Assembly (NCBI RefSeq): GCF_003086695.1
Contig: NZ_CP025999.1
Span: 980,820-1,044,819 of the forward strand
Reading direction: 5' to 3'
From: Stenotrophomonas sp. SAU14A_NAIMI4_8
GTDB taxonomy: Bacteria > Pseudomonadota > Gammaproteobacteria > Xanthomonadales > Xanthomonadaceae
DNA length: 64,000 bases
In this document: positions 43,618-50,482 of the stretch, in pieces
Layout: each line of letters begins with the position of its first letter
Numbering within the stretch: position 1 is the stretch's first letter
Translations under genes and position numbers: made by a program
Notes under the pieces: model-generated
Databases searched by the model: none
Seen by the model: the letters and a program-made list of their open reading frames with translations, nothing else
Told to the model about the DNA's origin: nothing

Positions 43618-44196
43618 GTGGCGGACAGTAAGATTTCTTGGCGCTCAGTTGTTGAGGCTGTAGTCGCAGGCGCAATCTTGGCCGCAGGCGGCTGGGCGCT
43701 GAACAAGCTTCCCGTTATCGGGAAGTGGCTAAGCGTCGAGGTGGTGCTGCCCCGCTGGGCGATACTTAGCGTCTTCATGGGTTGGACGCTGTTTCTCATC
43801 TTAGTAGAGCGTCGTTCGGCGGCGGCTGCTGCGGCGGTCCCGGAAAAGGAACCTGCAGCCCCCACGCCGCAGCAAGAAAGCTGGAAGCCTGAAGGGTTGG
43901 CCCTAGAGGTCGTGAAGGCCCTGAGGACCGTCGATGCTGGTTACCTGTCCGGGAATGAAGTGCGTGGGATGTTGCGCGCATTGGCGCTTGGTGACTGGCC
44001 TCAGGCCGATGTGAACCTGGCTCTTCGAGAGTTGAACCAGGAGCGCTTCGTGTCGTTCCATATCGACCACATGCGCGGCAAGGTGTACACGCTTGCCGAT
44101 GACGGGATTCGCTTGGCGCAGCGCAGCGGTTTTATGCCCAAGAGCGCCGAGGCACTTCGCATGCTGAGATTCCAGATGAACACTTTCCAGGACTGA
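43618..44196 (+). CDS. Phage membrane protein, first prophage gene
   Basis: 192 residues from a GTG start with GGGGG upstream. Two hydrophobic segments (about 13-31 and 46-64), an Ala/Pro linker, then a polar C-terminal domain (about 90-192) whose predicted helix-turn pattern (LALEVVKALRTVDAGYLSGN) is like a winged helix. No homologue recognised. Its place upstream of the RNA polymerase corresponds to the T7 class I region where host-takeover or exclusion genes lie, but this says little about function. Confidence 0.65.
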   Translation: MADSKISWRSVVEAVVAGAILAAGGWALNKLPVIGKWLSVEVVLPRWAILSVFMGWTLFLILVERRSAAAAAAVPEKEPAAPTPQQESWKPEGLALEVVKALRTVDAGYLSGNEVRGMLRALALGDWPQADVNLALRELNQERFVSFHIDHMRGKVYTLADDGIRLAQRSGFMPKSAEALRMLRFQMNTFQD

Positions 44197-44207
44197 GGAC
44201 AGTCCCA

Positions 44208-44228
44208 GACGCCCGTCAGGGCGTCTTC
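44208..44228. terminator. Bidirectional hairpin between convergent genes
   Basis: GACGCCC-GTCA-GGGCGTC followed by TTCT. The TCA of the loop is the stop codon of the minus-strand gene, so this hairpin overlaps that gene's end. Confidence 0.7.
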
Positions 44229-44422
44229 TCCCACCACTTCCCGCGCTTCCTCCCGGCTCGCCTGTCGGCTTCCCGCTGCCGGGCTTGCGCCTGCTCTTCA
44301 GGGCTGCGCTTGTCCGTGAGCATCAGGTGCCAGGACGTTGGGGCCATCTTCGTGGGGTCCACCGGCTGCTCGCTGGGTGCCTGTGGGGCGGCTGCTTGCT
44401 TGGGGTCGTCTGCGGTGCTCAT
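44216..44422 (-). CDS. Small basic protein on the minus strand of the prophage
   Basis: 68 residues from an ATG preceded by AAGGTGAGCGGC (good ribosome site). Pro/Ala/Gln-rich N-terminus and a highly basic end (RREADRRAGRKRGKWW-like). It is the only minus-strand gene of the visible prophage, opposite the early region. This is where lysogeny-maintenance genes might sit, but no HTH is visible. The longer reading starting at 44554 is rejected for lack of a ribosome site. Confidence 0.5.
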   Translation of the reverse strand: MSTADDPKQAAAPQAPSEQPVDPTKMAPTSWHLMLTDKRSPEEQAQARQREADRRAGRKRGKWWEKTP

Positions 44423-44520
44423 GCCGCTCACCTTACTGCCGGTCCTGCTCACGACGTGAGACGCCCCAGAGGCTCGTTCTGAACGAGTCAGCGCCCCCGT
44501 GCGCGAAATACATCGACTAG

Positions 44521-44534
44521 CGGATATGAATCCG
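44521..44534. promoter_or_regulatory. Palindrome CGGATATGAATCCG, copy A
   Basis: CGGAT/ATCCG palindrome with 4-nt centre, preceded by ATACATCGACTAG. Copies at 44626 and 47178. Possibly an operator or an RNA hairpin of the phage leaders. Confidence 0.5.
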
Positions 44535-44625
44535 TGTACGATGGCGAATCCCACCCATTCCCTAGTTTGCCCCTCAGGCGGCCTTCGGCCGTGCTGGGGA
44601 AGTTGCGCCCTAAAGCATCAGCGAG

Positions 44626-44660
44626 CGGATATGCATCCATTCGATTGAGGCGCACCCAAG
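44626..44660 (+). promoter_or_regulatory. Palindrome copy B and candidate phage promoter for the RNA polymerase gene
   Basis: CGGATATGCATCCA (44626-44639) followed by GATTGAGGCGCACCCAAG (44643-44660), 34 bp before the RNA polymerase start. The second element recurs at 47198, 47895 and 59471 and is the candidate promoter of the phage polymerase, which would make this gene autoactivated. Confidence 0.6.
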
Positions 44661-44693
44661 GGCGAAGCCCACCTTCTACAGGAGAGACCTTAA

Positions 44694-47165
44694 GTGAACA
44701 TCCAGAGCAACCTTCAGTCCCTGCGCGACCGTCAGGAAACCCTCGAAGCGGAATCCGTGACCCTCGGCCAGAAGGCCTACAGCGACATGCGCGCGGACAC
44801 CCCGGAGTCCGAGATGCTGCCGGGCGTGCGTCTCCTGAAGAAGGCCGTCGAGCCCACCGCAGCGCGGATCGTGGCGTTCATTGAGGAGGCAGGCAACGGC
44901 AAGGCCGGTCGCAAGCACATGGCATTGCCCTACGTGTGCCAGCTCGACGAGTACGAGGCGGCCTACTTGGCGGCCCGAGGTGCGCTGGACGGCGCCACCG
45001 CGAAGAAGCGGACCGTGCAGAGCGTGGCGCTGAACATCGGACGCTCGGTGGAGGCCCACTTGAACATCAGCAAGCTGGCCGACGAGAAGAAGGGCCTCTA
45101 CAAGAAGGTGGCCGATCAGCTCAAGAGCGTGAACAACGCCCGGCACCGCTCCAAGGTCTACAGCGTCGTCTGCAGCCGCTACGGCGCGCAGGCGGTGACC
45201 TGGGACGACCAGGAGATGCTGAACCTGGGTATGAAGCTGCTGGAGCTGTTCATCGAAGCCACCGGGATGGTGAAGCTGGAGCGCGTGTCCCGAGGCACCC
45301 ACGACACCGTCGTCGAGGTCCAGTTCGAGGAGAGCTGGCTGGCGGTGATCGAGAAGGCCCACGATCAGTGCGCCCTCCTGTGCCCGCAATATCAGCCGAT
45401 GGTCCACCCGCCGATGCCCTGGCGGAACGCCTATGAAGGCGGCTACCTCACCAAGTTCCTCCCTACGCAGCTGGTCGCGACGTCCAACAAGGACTATATG
45501 ACCGAGCTGGGCGGGCTGGACCTGTCCGACGTCCTGGAATCCATCAACGCCGTGCAGGCGACCGCGTGGCAGATCAACAAGCCGGTCTACGAAGTGCTGC
45601 AGGCCATCGTGGACGCGGAGGAGAACAGTCCCTGCATGCCCCCGGCCCACGATGAGCCGATGCCACCGCGCCCCTACGGCATCCCTGCAGACCTCGCGAA
45701 GGAGCACATGACGCTGGACCAGCAGGAAGAGCTGAAGGTGTTCAAGGGCAAGTGCGCACGTATCCACGAGAAGAACGCGAAGCGCATCTCCCAGCGCGCC
45801 CAAGTCGCCAAGGCACTGTCGGTGGCCGGCAAGTTCGCAGACGACGCTGCCATCTACTTCCCGCACTACCTGGACTTCCGGGGCCGCGTGTACCCGTTCT
45901 CCGCGTACCTGTCGCCGCAGGGCAGCGACCTGTCCAAGGGTCTCCTGCGGTTCTCTGAAGGCAAGGCCCTGGGAGATACCGGCGCGTACTGGCTCGCAGT
46001 CCACATCGCGAACTGCTTCGGTGTGGACAAGGTGTCCTTCGAGGACCGCGTCCAGTGGGTGATGGAGAACGAGGAGCAGATCCTCGACAGCGGCATGGAC
46101 CCGCTGGATGGCGCGCGCTTCTGGGAAACCGCCGACAGCAAGGTGTGTGCGCTGGCGGCCTGCATGGAGTGGGTGGGCTACAAGCTGCAGGGCGAGGCCT
46201 ACGTGTCGCACCTCGCCATCGCCATGGACGGCTCGTGCTCGGGCCTTCAGCACTTCAGCGCGCTGCTGCGTGATCCGGTGGGCGGGAAGGCCGTCAACTT
46301 GGTTCCGCAGGACAAGCCGGGCGACATCTACACGGCCGTCTACAAGGAGGCGCAGATCATCAGCGACGGCCGGGCAGGGGAGGAGAAGTACGCCGAGTTC
46401 GCCGCTGCCTGGGCTGGCAAGTTCAAGCGCAGCATCAGCAAGCACCCGACCATGACCCTCTGCTACTCCGCGACGAAGCTGGGCATGGCGAAGATGATCC
46501 TGAAGGCAGTCGAGGAAGAGCAGGAGGACGGATCGACGTACCTCAACAACGACGTGGACCTCTACAAGGCCTGCGTCTACGCCGCCGACTGCATCTGGAT
46601 CGCGTTGGGCAAGGTGGTGGTGGCCGCTCGCGGCGCCATGGAGTGGCTGCAGCATTCTTCCAAGGTGGTCGCCAAGGCCAACCTGCCGATGCGCTGGACC
46701 ACGCCGATGGGTCTGCCGGTCATGCAGGCCTACAAGGAGGAGAAGGGCACGCGCGTGAAGGTGTTCGTCAACGGCCAGCGCGTGGAGCTGACGCTCAACG
46801 CCGAGACCTCGGTGATCGACAGCCGCAGGCAGGCGGCCGGCATCGCGCCGAACTACGTACACAGCCTGGACGGCGCACACCTGATGCGTACGGCGAAACT
46901 GGCGCGGTTGAACGGCATCAGCGCGCTCGCGGTCATCCACGACTCCTTCGGAACACATGCGGCCGACACCGATATGCTCCATGCAGTGATCCGTGAGGCG
47001 CTGGTGCAGCAGTACACGCCGAATCGCCTGGAGATGTTCCGGGATGAAGTGGTCAGTCACCTGACCATGGTCGCGCCGGAGCTGGTCGATGAACTGGCAC
47101 CGCTGCCGCCGATGGGGACGCTGGAGCTGGAAGGCATCCGGGAGTCCGACTATCTATTTGCCTAA
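44694..47165 (+). CDS. T7-type single-subunit DNA-dependent RNA polymerase
   Basis: 823 residues from GTG with GGAGAG upstream; T7 gp1 is 883. Catalytic motifs in order are YFPHYLDFRGRVYP, AMDGSCSGLQHFSALLRD (first catalytic Asp), K-x7-Y of the specificity helix in SKHPTMTLCY, and IHDSFGTHAAD (second catalytic Asp). The end ESDYLFA matches the ESDFAFA foot of T7 RNAP. It transcribes phage middle/late genes from its own promoters. Being early in the gene order as in T7 (not near the capsid genes as in phiKMV) places the phage on the T7 side of the family. Confidence 0.96.
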   Translation: MNIQSNLQSLRDRQETLEAESVTLGQKAYSDMRADTPESEMLPGVRLLKKAVEPTAARIVAFIEEAGNGKAGRKHMALPYVCQLDEYEAAYLAARGALDGATAKKRTVQSVALNIGRSVEAHLNISKLADEKKGLYKKVADQLKSVNNARHRSKVYSVVCSRYGAQAVTWDDQEMLNLGMKLLELFIEATGMVKLERVSRGTHDTVVEVQFEESWLAVIEKAHDQCALLCPQYQPMVHPPMPWRNAYEGGYLTKFLPTQLVATSNKDYMTELGGLDLSDVLESINAVQATAWQINKPVYEVLQAIVDAEENSPCMPPAHDEPMPPRPYGIPADLAKEHMTLDQQEELKVFKGKCARIHEKNAKRISQRAQVAKALSVAGKFADDAAIYFPHYLDFRGRVYPFSAYLSPQGSDLSKGLLRFSEGKALGDTGAYWLAVHIANCFGVDKVSFEDRVQWVMENEEQILDSGMDPLDGARFWETADSKVCALAACMEWVGYKLQGEAYVSHLAIAMDGSCSGLQHFSALLRDPVGGKAVNLVPQDKPGDIYTAVYKEAQIISDGRAGEEKYAEFAAAWAGKFKRSISKHPTMTLCYSATKLGMAKMILKAVEEEQEDGSTYLNNDVDLYKACVYAADCIWIALGKVVVAARGAMEWLQHSSKVVAKANLPMRWTTPMGLPVMQAYKEEKGTRVKVFVNGQRVELTLNAETSVIDSRRQAAGIAPNYVHSLDGAHLMRTAKLARLNGISALAVIHDSFGTHAADTDMLHAVIREALVQQYTPNRLEMFRDEVVSHLTMVAPELVDELAPLPPMGTLELEGIRESDYLFA

Positions 47166-47177
47166 TACATCGACGAT

Positions 47178-47215
47178 CGGATATGCATCCGTGAAGTGAT
47201 TAAGGCGCACCCAAG
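47178..47215 (+). promoter_or_regulatory. Palindrome copy C and candidate phage promoter
   Basis: CGGATATGCATCCG (47178-47191) followed by GATTAAGGCGCACCCAAG (47198-47215), right after the RNA polymerase gene and before the 47275 gene. Confidence 0.65.
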
Positions 47216-47227
47216 CACGACCAAGTC

Positions 47228-47262
47228 GCCCTCGGCCATCCGGCCGGGGGCTTCCTCATTTC
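47228..47262 (+). other. Leader hairpin before the 47275 gene
   Basis: CCCTCGGCCATCCGGCCGGGGG folds into a hairpin just downstream of promoter copy C, ending shortly before the ribosome site CTGGAGAGAC. It could stabilise the 5' end or be an RNase III site, as with the leaders of late T7 messages. Confidence 0.45.
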
Positions 47263-47274
47263 TGGAGAGACGAA

Positions 47275-47892
47275 ATGCAGTTCAACACGCCGGTTCCGAT
47301 CCTGAAGACCGCCTTGGAGTTCCCCCAACACATGCTCGCTCGGTTGTCCTGCGGCTTGTTCCGATGCCCGCTGCCGCTGGCCTACGAGCTGATGCCCGAG
47401 CTGGCCGCGCTGTACCGCAGCGCCCCGGTGGACAACCCGGAAGAGTGGGAGCTGGACCTGAAGATCCACATGCTGATGAAGGATCAGTACCCGTGCATTC
47501 CGAACTGGCACTGCGACAACGTGCCGCGTAACGCCGCTGGCGTCGTGGACTACCGACAGACGAGCGACCTCGCACCGCCGATGCTGCTGTGGGTGTCCGA
47601 CGGCCCCGAGACGGAGTTCCTCGTCACACCGTTGGACCTGCCGACGCCGCGCGGGCATCGAGAGCTGGCCGAAGGCATCCGCGAGTCGGGCGCCGCTGTG
47701 CAGAAGATCGTTCCCCAGGTGTGGACGAGCATGGACCAGCTGACGCCGCATCGCGGAACGAAGGCCACGAAGGATGGCTGGCGGATCTTCGCGCGCCTCA
47801 CCCACCGCAGCATCACGCCTGACCGGCCGGTACTGAGCTACCTGCGCCGCCACTGTCAGGTCTACCTGGACGTCACCTCCTTCGAGTGGTGA
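47275..47892 (+). CDS. Putative Fe(II)/2-oxoglutarate-dependent oxygenase
   Basis: 205 residues, no close recognised family. IPNWHCDNVPR gives H79-x-D81 and, 78 residues on, TPHRGTKATKDGWRIFARLT gives H159 with R170 eleven residues later. This is the HxD...H...R spacing of the double-stranded beta-helix 2OG oxygenases. A role on nucleic acid or host protein is speculative. ATG with CTGGAGAGACGAA upstream. It follows the RNA polymerase, in the place of T7 middle genes, and has promoter copy C. Confidence 0.6.
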   Translation: MQFNTPVPILKTALEFPQHMLARLSCGLFRCPLPLAYELMPELAALYRSAPVDNPEEWELDLKIHMLMKDQYPCIPNWHCDNVPRNAAGVVDYRQTSDLAPPMLLWVSDGPETEFLVTPLDLPTPRGHRELAEGIRESGAAVQKIVPQVWTSMDQLTPHRGTKATKDGWRIFARLTHRSITPDRPVLSYLRRHCQVYLDVTSFEW

Positions 47893-47894
47893 GC

Positions 47895-47912
47895 AATTAA
47901 GTCGCACCCAAG
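47895..47912 (+). promoter_or_regulatory. Candidate phage promoter, copy D
   Basis: AATTAAGTCGCACCCAAG, followed by CACGACCAA as in copy C; starts just after the oxygenase-like gene and precedes a GC-rich hairpin and the 47967 gene. Confidence 0.6.
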
Positions 47913-47966
47913 CACGACCAAACCGCCCCGGCTCCGGTCGGGGCTTCCTCGTCCTTGGGAGACCCA

Positions 47967-48248
47967 ATGGCCTCAGCCCAGTCCGTCCGCGATCAGATCG
48001 GCATGCCTGACCTCAGCGCATGCAGGCCGCTCGCGGTCCAGCAGATCAACCACATCCAGGGCACCTCGCCCTCAATGCAGCTCTTCTCCACGGCCGTAGC
48101 GCTCACCGCTATGTCCGAGGCAGCAGGGCTCGACCCGTACGACGTGGTCGCCGTCTCACGACGCGCCATGAACGACCTCGAATCCCCTTACACCCATCAA
48201 ATCCAGGCCATCCGCGACTACGCCACGAGCGAACTGCGGCGCGCCTGA
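47967..48248 (+). CDS. Phage hypothetical protein
   Basis: 93 residues, ATG with GGGAGACC upstream. Hydrophilic helical protein (LFSTAVALTAMSEAAGLDPY in the middle), no recognised domain. An earlier TTG reading adds four residues only. Confidence 0.6.
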   Translation: MASAQSVRDQIGMPDLSACRPLAVQQINHIQGTSPSMQLFSTAVALTAMSEAAGLDPYDVVAVSRRAMNDLESPYTHQIQAIRDYATSELRRA

Positions 48249-48262
48249 TCTGGAGCATCCAC

Positions 48263-48379
48263 ATGATCGGCAAATTGAACTCGGCGGTCGCCGAGCTGGA
48301 AGACAGCGGCTACCTGTCGGACGACACCCTGGCAAACCTCAACTTCGACGAGCTGATGCTGGTCCTGGAGCGCGCATGA
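48263..48379 (+). CDS. Small phage protein (38 residues)
   Basis: MIGKLNSAVAELEDSGYLSD followed by DTLANLNFDELMLVLERA, a helical acidic peptide. Its stop overlaps the next start (ATGA), so it is likely translated within the operon. Function unknown. Confidence 0.5.
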   Translation: MIGKLNSAVAELEDSGYLSDDTLANLNFDELMLVLERA

Positions 48380-48849
48380 AGATCCTCGCTGAAGGTACTC
48401 GCAAGGTTCTCCTGATCGACCCTGAAGCCATCTCGCGTAACGCCGAGCGTGGCCTGGGCAACTGCCAGACGGTCGCCACCGTTGCCACCGTGGATGACGC
48501 CGGCGCCGTGCTAAGCATTGATCACGGCATGACCGTGGACGTGCGCGGCGAAGTCAAGTTCGAGTACAGCCAGCACGCGTTCCTGTTCGTCATCAATCGC
48601 GTGCCGCTGCGTGGCGCATGGACCACGTGCGCCGAAGTCGTCATCGACGCCGAGCCGGAGACCGAAGAAGAGCAGCAGGACGAACCGCAGACCCCGGCAG
48701 CGCCGGCCGCCACCTCGGCTCCGGACGCACCGGCCGTGTCCTCGGCCCCGGATGTAGCACCGCAGTTGGACCTGATCCAGGCCCCGCCGCGTACCCCCAA
48801 CCGCCCCGCCCGTAAGACGGCAGTCGTAACCGAAGGAGTCACCGCCTAA
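48376..48849 (+). CDS. Phage hypothetical protein with Pro/Ala tail
   Basis: 157 residues. A mixed beta N-terminal domain (about 1-90) and a low-complexity Glu/Ala/Pro tail (95-150). ATGA overlap with the preceding gene; its stop meets the SSB start. Its position immediately before the SSB gene suggests a DNA-replication accessory, but this is inference. Confidence 0.6.
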   Translation: MKILAEGTRKVLLIDPEAISRNAERGLGNCQTVATVATVDDAGAVLSIDHGMTVDVRGEVKFEYSQHAFLFVINRVPLRGAWTTCAEVVIDAEPETEEEQQDEPQTPAAPAATSAPDAPAVSSAPDVAPQLDLIQAPPRTPNRPARKTAVVTEGVTA

Positions 48850-49568
48850 TGGCAAAGAACAACGCATACCCGGTCATCAAGCTGCTGCTGCCGAAGGCCC
48901 CGGCCATCTTCCCGAAGCTGAACACCCCGGACACCAAGTTCGACCCGGACGGCGTCTATGAAGTGAAGCTGCGGTACGAGGAAGGCCAGACCGAAGTGGG
49001 CCTGATCGGCCGCAACGAAATCGACCTCGACGGCATCCTGGAGCGCCTGAAGGCCATGCGCGACGAGTTCGCCGAGGCCAAGCGCGAAGAGCTGATGGCC
49101 GGCGACGGCAAGCAGAAGAAGAAGGCGAAGGAACTTACCGTCCGCGACATCGGCGAGATGGAATGCGACGACGATACCGGCGAAGAAACCGGCAACCTGA
49201 TCCTGAAGGCCAAGATGAAGGCCAGCGGCATCAGCAAGAAGGATGGCAAGCCGTGGACCCGCGCGCCGAAGCTGTTCGATGCCAAGGGCAAGCCGTTCCC
49301 GGCGAAGGCCCCGGCCATCTACGGCGGTAGCGTGCTGAAGGTGGCGGTTGAAGCCGTGCCGTACTACGCCGCCAACGACAACGTCGTGGGCGTCACCCTG
49401 CGACTGGAGGCGGTGCAGGTCATCGACCTCGTGTCCGGTGGGGGCCGTTCGGCCAGCGCATACGGCTTCGGCGCCGAAGACGGCTACAGCGCCGAGGAAG
49501 ACGTCGGTGACGACGCAGGCTCGGTTGACGACAGCGCTGCCGGCGACGGCGGCACCGACGACTTCTAA
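48849..49568 (+). CDS. Phage single-stranded DNA-binding protein (gp2.5-like)
   Basis: 239 residues, like T7 gp2.5 (232) in length. N-terminal beta-rich domain with basic residues (KNNAYPVIKLLLPKAP) and a Gly/Asp/Glu-rich acidic tail ending DDF, the signature of gp2.5 and bacterial SSBs for contacting polymerase and helicase. It lies before the resolvase, amidase and primase-helicase genes as in T7. Confidence 0.85.
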   Translation: MAKNNAYPVIKLLLPKAPAIFPKLNTPDTKFDPDGVYEVKLRYEEGQTEVGLIGRNEIDLDGILERLKAMRDEFAEAKREELMAGDGKQKKKAKELTVRDIGEMECDDDTGEETGNLILKAKMKASGISKKDGKPWTRAPKLFDAKGKPFPAKAPAIYGGSVLKVAVEAVPYYAANDNVVGVTLRLEAVQVIDLVSGGGRSASAYGFGAEDGYSAEEDVGDDAGSVDDSAAGDGGTDDF

Positions 49569-49582
49569 GTCGCCCGCCCTGT

Positions 49583-49620
49583 AGCAGCCCGGAAGGCCCC
49601 CTCGTGGGGCCTTTCGCCTT
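49583..49620 (+). terminator. Hairpin with U-rich end between SSB and RusA genes
   Basis: GGCCCC-CTCGT-GGGGCC followed by TTTCGCCTTTC, ending just before the ribosome site of the next gene. It is either a weak terminator or an RNA-processing hairpin. Confidence 0.55.
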
Positions 49621-49634
49621 TCTGGAGCAACACC

Positions 49635-50024
49635 ATGCGCTTCCTCCTCAACCGGGCGGCAATGCCAACGCCGCGCGCCCGGCACCGTGCCTTCCTGGTG
49701 AACGGCAAGGTCATCAGTAGCACGTACAACCCCAAGGAATACACCGAGTACCTGAAGACCCTGTCGGCCGACTTCCGGCGCGACTTCGACTACAGCGAGT
49801 TCATCGAAGTACCGGTGCGCGTCTGCATCACGGTGACCCTCAAGAAGCCGAAGACCACCAAGCTGCCGCACCCGAAGCCGGACGTGGACAACTTCGCCAA
49901 GGGCGTGCTTGACGCGATGACGCAGGCTGAACTGTGGTCCGACGACACGCTGGTTCGCGAGCTGGCCGTCATCAAGCAGTGGGGACCGGACGATCAGATT
50001 GACGTCTCGGTATTCCACGCATGA
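49635..50024 (+). CDS. RusA-type Holliday junction resolvase
   Basis: 129 residues. KPDVDNFAKGVLDAMTQ with WSDDTLV are the RusA acidic active-site motifs (Asp residues coordinating metal). Resolves branched replication and recombination intermediates. In T7 this slot holds the unrelated endonuclease gp3, so here a non-homologous enzyme does the job. It overlaps the amidase start by 4 bp. Confidence 0.87.
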   Translation: MRFLLNRAAMPTPRARHRAFLVNGKVISSTYNPKEYTEYLKTLSADFRRDFDYSEFIEVPVRVCITVTLKKPKTTKLPHPKPDVDNFAKGVLDAMTQAELWSDDTLVRELAVIKQWGPDDQIDVSVFHA

Positions 50025-50473
50025 GTGGCCCGACCTTCAAGGCGCTGGACGCCTCCAAGATCGCCTACCTCGTGGTCCATTGCGCTGCCACCCGCCCGTC
50101 GATGGACGTTGGTAAGGCGGAAATCCGCAAGTGGCACCTGCAGCGCGGCTTCTTCGACATCGGCTACCACTACGTCATTCGACGTGACGGAACGCTGGAG
50201 AAGGGGCGCGAGGACACCCGCCCAGGCGCGCACGTGTCCGGCTTCAACGGCAAGAGCCTGGGCATCTGCCTCGTCGGTGGTGTCACCGAGCACGACGTCA
50301 ACGTCGCCGAGAACAACTTCACGCCACAGCAGTTCCACGAACTGCGCTTCCTGCTGAAGAAGCTCAAGGCGCTCTACCCCAACGCACAGATCGTAGGTCA
50401 TCGCGACCTCAACAAGGGCAAGGCCTGTCCGTCATTCGACGTGAAGGAGTGGCTAGCCAACAACCCTCTGTAA
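50021..50473 (+). CDS. N-acetylmuramoyl-L-alanine amidase (T7 lysozyme type)
   Basis: 150 residues, same as T7 gp3.5. Zinc ligands H20, H127 and C136 and catalytic Y49 and K134 are all in place (LVVHCAATRPS, GYHYVIRRDG, GKACPSFD). It cleaves peptidoglycan. T7 lysozyme also inhibits T7 RNA polymerase by direct binding, so a regulatory role on the phage polymerase is likely but unproven. No signal peptide, so it would need the holin. Confidence 0.94.
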   Translation: MSGPTFKALDASKIAYLVVHCAATRPSMDVGKAEIRKWHLQRGFFDIGYHYVIRRDGTLEKGREDTRPGAHVSGFNGKSLGICLVGGVTEHDVNVAENNFTPQQFHELRFLLKKLKALYPNAQIVGHRDLNKGKACPSFDVKEWLANNPL

Positions 50474-50482
50474 GGAACGAAC

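Noticed and set aside
44676..47060. 794-codon minus-strand frame opposite the phage RNA polymerase gene
   Set aside because: Antisense shadow of a gene with all catalytic motifs; no ribosome site and biased His/Arg/Val composition.
49348..50357. Short Ala/Thr/Ser/Arg-rich frames inside the SSB and amidase genes
   Set aside because: Out-of-frame shadows of strongly supported phage genes.
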